In this document: positions 35,996 to 43,339 of the stretch, piece after piece
Layout: the number at the start of each line of letters is the position of its first letter
Position numbering within the stretch: position 1 is the first letter of the stretch
Assembly (NCBI RefSeq): GCF_900113765.1
Contig: NZ_FOQO01000001.1
Span: 434,001 to 498,000, forward strand
Direction of reading: 5' to 3'
DNA: 64,000 bases
DNA from: Parapedobacter indicus
GTDB taxonomy: Bacteria; Bacteroidota; Bacteroidia; Sphingobacteriales; Sphingobacteriaceae
The notes under the pieces: generated by a model
Told to the model about the DNA's origin: nothing
What the model saw: the letters and a program-made list of their open reading frames with translations, nothing else
Databases searched by the model: none
Made by a program: the position numbers and the translations under genes

Positions 35996-37402
35996 ATGAA
36001 AACAGTTTATTATGTAAAATCGATCATCCTGTTGCTGTCAGGCTTGCTTTCAGGTTCAGCCGCTGCGGAAATCGAGCTACCCGCAGTAATCGGCGACGGT
36101 ATGGTGCTCCAACAGCGGGCGAATGTACCGCTTTGGGGGACTGCGGACGGCCAGACAGTGACCGTCACTACTTCATGGAACCAAAAGAAATATCAAGCCC
36201 GGGTTAACGGTTCAGGTGTCTGGCGGCTGCACGTAGAAACACCTCAAGCCGGAGGACCTTATGAAATTCACCTAAATGACGGAGACAAAAAGGTATTGAA
36301 AGATGTATTGATCGGCGAAGTGTGGCTCGCTTCCGGACAGTCCAATATGGGAATGCGGGTGGGCAATTCGCCTAAAGACACGGTTTTGCATGCGGGTAAA
36401 CTTATGGCGGAAGCCGGGTATCATCCCACGATTCGCCTTTTTAGGGTGCCGGTAAACTCGGCAGTCCACCCGTTGGGCGATTGCGATGCGGAATGGACTG
36501 TGCCTGATTCGGCATCCGTTTCAGCGTTCAGTGCAGTCGCTTATCAGTTTGCGCTTAATTTACAGGACGAACTTGATATACCTATTGGGATTGTGCAGTC
36601 TGCCTACGGCGGTACCCAGGTACAGGCATGGATGGATTCCACTACGCTGAATAGCTTTCCGGAACTGGCGGGCCAGCCAGTGCCGCACAACATTACTAAA
36701 AATACACCCACCGTACTGTTCAATGCCATGATTAATCCGATCTTAGGATATGGCATCAGAGGTGCGATATGGTACCAAGGGGAGGGAAATCGTGCCACTG
36801 CTAATCGGTATGCAGATTGGTTTGCGGACATGGTGTCGGGCTGGCGGCAACGGTGGGGACAGGACGATTTCCCCTTTTACTATGTGCAGATCGCACCGTT
36901 TAAATACGATGGAAAGCACCAATCTGCGTACCTCCGGGAAGCACAGTTGGATGCAGCTAATCGCATCCCCAATACGGGCATGGTGGTGACCATGGATGTA
37001 GGTTCTCAAAGTACCATTCATCCGCCAGACAAGACGACGGTTGCCAGCAGGTTATCAAATCTCGCATTGGCACGGACCTATGGGATGAACCGGCACGAGG
37101 TAGATAGCCCGGAATTAAAGCGCATAAAGACGGATGGAGCGCGAGTTTACCTTTATTTTGATCACGTAGGCGATGGATTGACTGATTCAGGAAGCGGGTT
37201 GCGATGCTTTGAGATCGCGGGTGAAGATCGGGTTTTTTATCCGGCCGAAGCACATATCGTCTCGAAGGGTGAAATCAGGGTCACCTGTCGGCAGGTAACC
37301 AAACCTGTGAGCGTTCGTTACGCATTTAAAGATTGGGTAGTTGGCGACCTATTTAACTCAGTGGGACTGCCTGCTTCATCGTTTAGAACCGATGATTGGT
37401 AA
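35996..37402 (+). CDS. Sialate O-acetylesterase
   Basis: This SGNH-type esterase of about 468 residues has the nucleophile motif WLASGQSNMGMRVG, a GIVQSAYGGTQVQAWM block, WYQGEGNRATA, and a catalytic Asp-His near IHPPDKTTVA. It removes O-acetyl groups that protect sialic acids from sialidases and lyase. The ATG at 35996 follows the preceding sulfatase by 19 bases and gives a clean signal peptide (SIILLLSGLLSGSAAA); an upstream in-frame ATG at 35966 would overlap that gene. The context makes sialic acids its likely substrate. Confidence 0.93.
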   Translation: MKTVYYVKSIILLLSGLLSGSAAAEIELPAVIGDGMVLQQRANVPLWGTADGQTVTVTTSWNQKKYQARVNGSGVWRLHVETPQAGGPYEIHLNDGDKKVLKDVLIGEVWLASGQSNMGMRVGNSPKDTVLHAGKLMAEAGYHPTIRLFRVPVNSAVHPLGDCDAEWTVPDSASVSAFSAVAYQFALNLQDELDIPIGIVQSAYGGTQVQAWMDSTTLNSFPELAGQPVPHNITKNTPTVLFNAMINPILGYGIRGAIWYQGEGNRATANRYADWFADMVSGWRQRWGQDDFPFYYVQIAPFKYDGKHQSAYLREAQLDAANRIPNTGMVVTMDVGSQSTIHPPDKTTVASRLSNLALARTYGMNRHEVDSPELKRIKTDGARVYLYFDHVGDGLTDSGSGLRCFEIAGEDRVFYPAEAHIVSKGEIRVTCRQVTKPVSVRYAFKDWVVGDLFNSVGLPASSFRTDDW

Positions 37403-37452
37403 AGATATTATTAAAAGTTGATCAAAATATTCTGGTAATAATTCATAAAAAT

Positions 37453-38385
37453 ATGGTAAAAATAAATGGGCTTATAGCAGCTACTTTTGCGACATTTCAT
37501 GTAGATGGCTCGCTTAACTTGGATGGTATTCCACCTTTGGTTGATAAATTGGTTGATGACGGTCTGAAAGGTGTGTTTATCTGTGGAACAAACGGCGAAG
37601 GGCCGAATCTGACGGTAGAAGAGCGGATGGCGGTAGCGGAGGCGTATGTCGCATCGACAAAGGGTAGGTTGTTGGTGTTGGTTCACGTGGGACATACGTC
37701 CATCGCTGAATGCCGCAAACTAGCCGCGCATGCAGAAAAAATTGGGGCAGACGCGATATCGGCAGTGGCAGCATTTTACTTCAAGCCGGCTAATGTGGTA
37801 AATTTGGTAGACAGTATGGCACAGATTGCCGCTGCCGCTCCGGACACACCGTTTTACTATTACCACATTCCGGCATTGACGGGTGTCGGAATGGATATGG
37901 TGGAATTTCTCCGCCTGGGGGAAGAAAAAATACCGAATTTGGCCGGAATCAAGTATACGGCGGCAACCATCCATGAATATCAAGCGTGTCTGAATTTTAA
38001 AGCGGGTAAATTTGACGTATTGTTTGGCTATGACGAATTGTTGCTGCCCGCGCTGGCGGTAGGCGCCAACGGTGCCGTGGGGAGTACCTATAATTTTGCT
38101 GCTCCGTTATATTTGCGTGTGATGGAGCTTTTTAAGGCTGGACACCTGCACGAAGCACAGCAATTGCAACTGCTGTTGGTTAATATGATCCGGGAGATGG
38201 TTAAGTTTTCACCCATACCTGCGCAAAAAGCGATCATGGAAATGACCGGAATGGACCTCGGCCCGTCACGCTTACCGTTGGTGTCGCTATCCGAACAAGA
38301 TAAAAAACTACTGCAAACACGGCTGGAAGCCATTGGCTTTTTTGATGTTCTAAAGCAGATCAAGCCGGTGAATGATCGCGTATGA
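37453..38385 (+). CDS. nanA: N-acetylneuraminate lyase
   Basis: This class I aldolase of about 310 residues has KINGLIAATFATFHVDGSLN, the GTNGEG loop at about 46-51, YYYHIPALTGV with the catalytic Tyr (about residue 137) and AGIKYTAATIHEY with the Schiff-base Lys (about 167). YYYHIP is typical of sialic acid lyases rather than dihydrodipicolinate synthases. It cleaves Neu5Ac to ManNAc and pyruvate in the cytoplasm. The ATG at 37453 is preferred over 37396, which overlaps the esterase. It overlaps the mutarotase gene by four bases. Confidence 0.94.
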   Translation: MVKINGLIAATFATFHVDGSLNLDGIPPLVDKLVDDGLKGVFICGTNGEGPNLTVEERMAVAEAYVASTKGRLLVLVHVGHTSIAECRKLAAHAEKIGADAISAVAAFYFKPANVVNLVDSMAQIAAAAPDTPFYYYHIPALTGVGMDMVEFLRLGEEKIPNLAGIKYTAATIHEYQACLNFKAGKFDVLFGYDELLLPALAVGANGAVGSTYNFAAPLYLRVMELFKAGHLHEAQQLQLLLVNMIREMVKFSPIPAQKAIMEMTGMDLGPSRLPLVSLSEQDKKLLQTRLEAIGFFDVLKQIKPVNDRV

Positions 38386-39515
38386 ACCATTTATTGTATA
38401 AAAAAAATAGCTGGATAATTATGATGGCATTGGCAGTGGGGCAGGGGTGCCAACCTTCTGGGTCGGCAGGTATTGAATGGGAACAAGCTACGCAAGTGCC
38501 GGATGCCGTTGGGTTTGCAGGAGCGTATGCGGGTGTGAGCAACGGGCATCTTCTTGTAGCTGGCGGGGCGAATTTTCCCGAAGGAACCCGGCCTTGGTCG
38601 GGTGGTACAAAACAATGGAACGATAAAGTATTTGCATTGGCCGAGAAAGGGGGACAGTGGAAGGAAGTTGGCCGACTGCCCCGTCCGATGGGATATGGTG
38701 TATCGCTGACGTGGCAAGATCAGGTGATTCTTTTGGGCGGAGCCGATCAATCAACCCACTATCAGGACGCCTATTTGCTGCGCTATGAAGAAGGCAGGTT
38801 GGTCACGGATAGGCTGCCTGATTTGCCGGCGCCAAATGCTAATGCCTGCGGAGCCTTAGTGGATGGTGTTATTTACGTCGCTGGCGGACTTACTCACCCG
38901 GCTGATACGACCGCTACACATATCTTTTGGTCGTTCGATTTGAAAGTTTCCCCAGCAGAGAGAAAATGGGAAATACTGGAGCGCTGGCCCGGTTCATCCC
39001 GGATGCTAGCTGTCGCAGGTGCCGCTGGCAATGCATTTTACCTAATGAGCGGAGTGGCGTTGCATGTGCCGGCGGGTGATTCATTAGCCCGCCGTACGTA
39101 TTTAAACGATGCATATCGGTACTCACCAGAAAGTGGTTGGCAGCGTATTGCTGATTTGCCCCATGCGATAGCGGCCGCGCCCAGCCCGGGCTATACAACC
39201 GATGCGGATAAGCTGTGGGTATTCGGTGGTGACGATGGGAGTCTTGCGGATCAGAGCAGTGCGCTTCAGGACAAGCATCCGGGCTTCCGGAAGGATATCC
39301 TATCCTATGATGCGGACTCAGATTTATGGGATACTATGGGTGAAGTGGTGACCGATAAGCAACCCGATCCGGAGAACAACCCCAACGCCAGTACGTGGGC
39401 ACCAGTGACCACCTCATTGGTGGTCTGGAACGGGCAGGTGGTCCTTCCCATGGGTGAAGTACGCCCGGGGGTAAGGACCAATCGTGTATTGATGGGTACG
39501 TTAAACGAACAATAA
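38382..39515 (+). CDS. nanM: Kelch-repeat N-acetylneuraminate epimerase/mutarotase
   Basis: This 377-residue lipoprotein-like protein (lipobox around AVGQGC) contains Kelch blades with repeated GG-x-N/D and W segments: LLVAGGANFPEGTRPWSGGT, VILLGGADQSTHYQDAY, IYVAGGLTHPADT and LWVFGGDDGSLADQ. NanM-type proteins convert alpha-sialic acid released by sialidases to the beta anomer needed by transporter and lyase. It is translationally coupled with the lyase gene and followed two bases later by the transporter. A periplasmic or membrane-anchored place fits the secretion signal. Confidence 0.9.
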   Translation: MNHLLYKKNSWIIMMALAVGQGCQPSGSAGIEWEQATQVPDAVGFAGAYAGVSNGHLLVAGGANFPEGTRPWSGGTKQWNDKVFALAEKGGQWKEVGRLPRPMGYGVSLTWQDQVILLGGADQSTHYQDAYLLRYEEGRLVTDRLPDLPAPNANACGALVDGVIYVAGGLTHPADTTATHIFWSFDLKVSPAERKWEILERWPGSSRMLAVAGAAGNAFYLMSGVALHVPAGDSLARRTYLNDAYRYSPESGWQRIADLPHAIAAAPSPGYTTDADKLWVFGGDDGSLADQSSALQDKHPGFRKDILSYDADSDLWDTMGEVVTDKQPDPENNPNASTWAPVTTSLVVWNGQVVLPMGEVRPGVRTNRVLMGTLNEQ

Positions 39516-39517
39516 TT

Positions 39518-40753
39518 ATGAAAAAACCAATAAATGTCAAATCATGGTACCCTTGGGCGTTGGTCGGGGCATTATGGATTGTTGCGTTCCTGAATTATCT
39601 CGATCGGATTTTGTTGACGACGATGCGAGATCCCATTGTGGGCGAGTTTTCGTTGACGGATGCACAGTTCGGTCTGCTTACCTCTGTGTTTCTGTGGTCA
39701 TATGGGATATTCAGCCCGTTTGGTGGCTTCCTCGCCGATAAATACAGTCGCAGGAACGTGATTATTTTCAGTGTCGGTGTATGGTCGCTGGCCACGGTTT
39801 GGACAGGGTATGTGTCATCATTTGAAGAGATGATTGCGGCGCGGATCGTGATGGGTGTAAGTGAAGCTTTCTACATCCCGGCTGGGCTGGCTTTGATCAC
39901 TGACTATCACCGTGGGAAAACAAGATCCTTAGCCACTGGACTGCATTTTAGTGGGCTATACACCGGACTGGCCCTAGGAGGGGTTGGTGGCTATATTGCC
40001 GAGCTGTGGGGCTGGCGCTACGGATTCCATGTGTTTGGCATCTTTGGTTGCGTTTATGCCCTTTTGCTGTTGTTCTTCTTGCGTGATAGAAATGAAGGAG
40101 CTGTTGCGATTGATAAGAATCGGCCGGAAAGCTCGGTAAAATTAGCTGAATCTATCCGGTCGCTTTTGAATGAACGTTCCTACTTGGTGCTGCTGGGTTA
40201 TTTTGTCGTATTGGGCATTGCTAATTGGTTGATTTATGCCTGGCTTCCCACCTTCCTGAAAGACCGCTTTGCACTGGGGCTGGGAGAGGCAGGCATATCG
40301 GCAACGTTGTACCCGCAAATCGGATCATTCATAGGAGTCTTGCTGGGAGGTATCTGGGCCGACAGATGGTCAAAGGCGAATCCACGTGGACGTATATTGG
40401 TGATCGTATTGGGATTCACGTTAGGCGCTCCGGCGTTGATTTGGATGTCGTGGACCAGTGTTTTCGTTATTGCGATTCTAGTGTTACTACTTTTCGGTAT
40501 TGCCCGTGGTTTTAGCGACGCCAACTTGATGCCTGTGGTAAGGCAGGTTGTCGACAGCCGGTATGCTGCTACGGCGTATGGGATTCTCAATTTTCTGAGC
40601 ACCATCGCCGGAGGACTGATGGTTTACGTAGGTGGAGCACTGAAAGACGCAGAAATAAAGCTATCCGCCATCTATATTGTTGCCGCTGGCCTGTTGCTGG
40701 TAGGAACGTGGTCACTGCTGCTCGTAAAGGTGAAAAAAGAATCGCAAGAATGA
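39518..40753 (+). CDS. Major facilitator superfamily transporter, probably for sialic acid
   Basis: This 411-residue protein has about 12 hydrophobic helices, the motif GGFLADKYSRRN between helices 2 and 3 and the repeat-like GGIWADRWSKANPRGR in the second half, as in anion:cation/sugar-acid MFS transporters. It begins two bases after the mutarotase gene and overlaps the next aldolase gene by four bases. From position it should take sialic acid (or a breakdown product) across the inner membrane. Similar MFS NanT proteins are found in Bacteroides sialic acid clusters. Confidence 0.9.
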   Translation: MKKPINVKSWYPWALVGALWIVAFLNYLDRILLTTMRDPIVGEFSLTDAQFGLLTSVFLWSYGIFSPFGGFLADKYSRRNVIIFSVGVWSLATVWTGYVSSFEEMIAARIVMGVSEAFYIPAGLALITDYHRGKTRSLATGLHFSGLYTGLALGGVGGYIAELWGWRYGFHVFGIFGCVYALLLLFFLRDRNEGAVAIDKNRPESSVKLAESIRSLLNERSYLVLLGYFVVLGIANWLIYAWLPTFLKDRFALGLGEAGISATLYPQIGSFIGVLLGGIWADRWSKANPRGRILVIVLGFTLGAPALIWMSWTSVFVIAILVLLLFGIARGFSDANLMPVVRQVVDSRYAATAYGILNFLSTIAGGLMVYVGGALKDAEIKLSAIYIVAAGLLLVGTWSLLLVKVKKESQE

Positions 40754-41700
40754 CGGCAAATAAGCATTTGACGGCAGCCAGCTGCCGGGGAAACTGGGGA
40801 ACGTTGTTGTTGCCCATCAATGAGGACGACTCGATCGATTTTACAAGGCTTTCCGACGAGATTGATTTGCTGATCTCGGCTCGGGTAGATGGCATATATT
40901 CCAACGGAACAGCGGGCGAATTCCATACGCAGACGGAGGATGAATTTGATCAGGTAAGCCAATTATTGGCTATGAAATGCCACGCCGCCGGCATGCATTT
41001 TCAGATTGGCGCATCACACCCGGTCCCAATAATAATGATGGAACGTATCCGGCGCACAAAACACCTGAATCCAGCCGCGTTTCAGGTTATCTTGCCCGAT
41101 TGGGTTAGGGTTACGGAGCAGGAGGCCCTTGACTTCTTGACGCGCATAGCGGTCGAAGCAAGTCCGACCCCCATCGTGCTATATAATCCACCCCATGCAA
41201 AGAATGTCCTCCAGCCCGAACAATACCTTGCTTTGGCAGAGAAACTCCCCGCGTTGATCAGTATCAAGTTATTGGACGGTGACGACAGCTGGTACGATCG
41301 GATGAAATCCGTCGCAGACAACGCAGCGATCTTTGTACCGGGGCATCATTTGGCCACGGGTGTAGCAAAAGGCTTGGCACGTGGTGCCTATTCCAATGTG
41401 GCATGCCTAAGCCCTTGGGCTGCGCAACGCTGGTGGCAATTGATGCAGACTGATCTGGAAGAGGCACTAGCGGTTGAACAGCGGATTCAGGCGTTCTTTT
41501 CCTGTTATATCGTTCCGTTTGCTGAGCAAGGATACAGCAACCCCGCGTTGGATAAGTTACTGGCCGCAGTAGGCAATTGGTCGAATATAGGGACAAGGTT
41601 ACGTTGGCCGTATCGGTGGATACCCACGGCAGAAGTGCCTCGCGTAAGGCAAGGGGCAAACGAAATGTTGCCCGAGTGGTTCTTTGAAGGGAGAACCTGA
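40750..41700 (+). CDS. Second aldolase of the dihydrodipicolinate synthase family
   Basis: This class I aldolase of about 316 residues has SNGTAGEFHTQTEDEF (the family GTxGE loop), IVLYNPPHAK with the catalytic Tyr and LISIKLLDGDDSWYDRM with the Schiff-base Lys. It is clearly diverged from the lyase at 37453 and lacks the YYYHIP motif. It is the last gene of the operon, starting within the transporter stop (ATGA). It may cleave another 2-keto-3-deoxy acid, for example a modified sialic acid, or act on a side product. It is not likely to be biosynthetic DapA given its context. Substrate unknown. Confidence 0.85.
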   Translation: MTANKHLTAASCRGNWGTLLLPINEDDSIDFTRLSDEIDLLISARVDGIYSNGTAGEFHTQTEDEFDQVSQLLAMKCHAAGMHFQIGASHPVPIIMMERIRRTKHLNPAAFQVILPDWVRVTEQEALDFLTRIAVEASPTPIVLYNPPHAKNVLQPEQYLALAEKLPALISIKLLDGDDSWYDRMKSVADNAAIFVPGHHLATGVAKGLARGAYSNVACLSPWAAQRWWQLMQTDLEEALAVEQRIQAFFSCYIVPFAEQGYSNPALDKLLAAVGNWSNIGTRLRWPYRWIPTAEVPRVRQGANEMLPEWFFEGRT

Positions 41701-41722
41701 GAGAAGACAAATTGGACTAACC

Positions 41723-42091
41723 TTAATAATCGTATCGATCCACGGAAGCTATCTGGTTTCCTTCTTTGGTGAATACTACGATCGGCCGGTAACTATCGGC
41801 TTCTTCTTCCGTTACCTTGCAGAAACTGAGGATATGCACTGTATCGCCGAGTTTGGCATGTAACGCTGCCCCGCCATTCATACAAACCTCGCCGCTTCCG
41901 CGTTTGCCGGGAAGTACATACGTCATGATACGGCTGCCATTTATCGCATTGTTAACATATACCTGTTCGTATTTTTTGATTTGGGCTGCGTCCAACAGAT
42001 CGGCATCTACCGTAATCGATCCATTATATTCGACATTTGCCTCGGTTACTTTAACGGTGTGGATTTTTGATTTTAAAATAGTTAACTCCAT
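41723..42091 (-). CDS. panD: Aspartate 1-decarboxylase
   Basis: This pyruvoyl enzyme makes beta-alanine for pantothenate and CoA. With the ATG at 42091 the protein is 122 residues, beginning MELTILKSKIH, and the self-cleavage site Gly24-Ser25 (YNGSITVD) falls at the canonical position, which settles the start. YVNNAINGSRIMTY and RGSGEVCMNGGAA are also typical. It ends 22 bases from the convergent aldolase gene and follows the DUF6695-type gene by 31 bases. Confidence 0.95.
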   Translation of the reverse strand: MELTILKSKIHTVKVTEANVEYNGSITVDADLLDAAQIKKYEQVYVNNAINGSRIMTYVLPGKRGSGEVCMNGGAALHAKLGDTVHILSFCKVTEEEADSYRPIVVFTKEGNQIASVDRYDY

Positions 42092-42122
42092 TTGTTGTTT
42101 TTGTGTATTTTTTAGTTGATTG

Positions 42123-43172
42123 TTATGCTGTCCGGATATAGCTTTCGGAGCGCTCACAGGTCTCCAAAAGAAATTGCTGTTCGTGTTGTATAACTACGTG
42201 CCGTTGATAATGGCAGTGATAGGTGAATTGATACGGTAGAGAAGGGTCGATTCCGCAATCGGTTTGACAATTCACCTGATAATCTACTCGGCCGTCTACC
42301 GCATATTTGGTTACCAAGAGTGTGCCAATTTCCACACCCGCTTCAAGAGCGTACCACGCCCCCTCGCCGATACCGCCTAGCCACTGCGCACGTGCAGGTA
42401 CTGTTGCGGGTCTCGTAGGCTCAGCCGTATTGCCGGGTTCGCGGTCGCAGGGCAATTTTTTTGCCTTGGTAGCCGATAGGTTGTGAAGCAGCAAATCCAA
42501 CTGGAAGCGTAGCGATTGCCAGCGGCTCATCCGCTTGGATACCTGTGTGCCTTGGTCGTAGCAGTACACCATCGTATCCGGTGATGCATTCACCACATTG
42601 CTCATAGGGCTTGGTTTGAGACTTTCGGGAAATTTTACCCGTCGTTTTGCAGGATTTTTCGTCCCCCACCCAGCCAGTAATACTTGTGCGACAAATCGTG
42701 AGCAGCTATTATTGCCCCGGGCAACGGCTCCGTAGGGGATTGGCCCCTGGTCAACTAGTGCTTGTGCGGATTGGGCGGCTTTCCCAAAAGAAAGTCCGTT
42801 AGCAATGGAAAAGAAAAGCCTACCGCCACCATGGGTCGCATTTTCTTTCTGGTGTAGCTCAGTTAAAATCGCCGCTAGATTTTCAATAGCGTCCTCGGCA
42901 GTTACCTGTGCTCGGGTGGAAAGTACTAATCTGGGGTCAGATGCCGCTGATCGGGCCCGTCCATATCCACGTGGCGTAACATACCGGCCAAAATCATAAT
43001 AGGCCAGCAATCCCGTGCGACGGTTCACCAATACAATAGCCGCGTGGCCGACCTTGAAATTCAGGTTTTTTACAATACCTGCTCGTTTCAGTAAGGCCAT
43101 CCATCGTTCATCACCACGTGCAGTTTGATCAGGCCAAGCAATAACTAATGCTAAGTCTCGGTATTCTTCCAA
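42123..43172 (-). CDS. DUF6695-type protein, putative permuted NlpC/P60-like cysteine hydrolase
   Basis: This 349-residue cytoplasm-like protein (no signal peptide seen) resembles a Bacteroidota family annotated as DUF6695. It has GHAAIVLVNRRTGLLAYYDF near residue 43, a conserved His, and GNNSCSRFVAQVLLAG near residue 155, a candidate nucleophilic Cys. The order His then Cys is that of permuted NlpC/P60 or LRAT/YiiX-like enzymes. A C-terminal region of about 90 residues is rich in His and Cys (NCQTDCGIDPSLPYQFTYHC). Activity is inferred; it lies between panD and a palindrome at 43194-43209. Confidence 0.65.
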   Translation of the reverse strand: MEEYRDLALVIAWPDQTARGDERWMALLKRAGIVKNLNFKVGHAAIVLVNRRTGLLAYYDFGRYVTPRGYGRARSAASDPRLVLSTRAQVTAEDAIENLAAILTELHQKENATHGGGRLFFSIANGLSFGKAAQSAQALVDQGPIPYGAVARGNNSCSRFVAQVLLAGWGTKNPAKRRVKFPESLKPSPMSNVVNASPDTMVYCYDQGTQVSKRMSRWQSLRFQLDLLLHNLSATKAKKLPCDREPGNTAEPTRPATVPARAQWLGGIGEGAWYALEAGVEIGTLLVTKYAVDGRVDYQVNCQTDCGIDPSLPYQFTYHCHYQRHVVIQHEQQFLLETCERSESYIRTA

Positions 43173-43193
43173 CGTATCCTCCGTTCACTACTT

Positions 43194-43209
43194 TTCACTG
43201 GGCAGTGAA
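43194..43209. promoter_or_regulatory. Perfect dyad between divergent genes
   Basis: TTCACTG-GG-CAGTGAA is a perfect inverted repeat (7-bp arms, 2-base centre) located 22 bases before the minus-strand DUF6695-type gene and 131 bases before the plus-strand ThuA fusion gene. It could be an operator for one or both. No -7 box of full match was found beside it. Confidence 0.4.
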
Positions 43210-43339
43210 GTAACCTTTAGAATCTGTAAAGAATTGGGAATTTTGCGTATCGGACGTAAAAGATAAATTTAATCATCATATTGTCAAAGAAATTATCATT
43301 TTTGTAACCCAGATATTGCTAATGTGTTAAAACCCGAAC

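Noticed and set aside
40750..41700. Assignment as biosynthetic dihydrodipicolinate synthase (dapA)
   Set aside because: The gene is translationally coupled to a transporter in a catabolic operon and its active-site surroundings differ from DapA.
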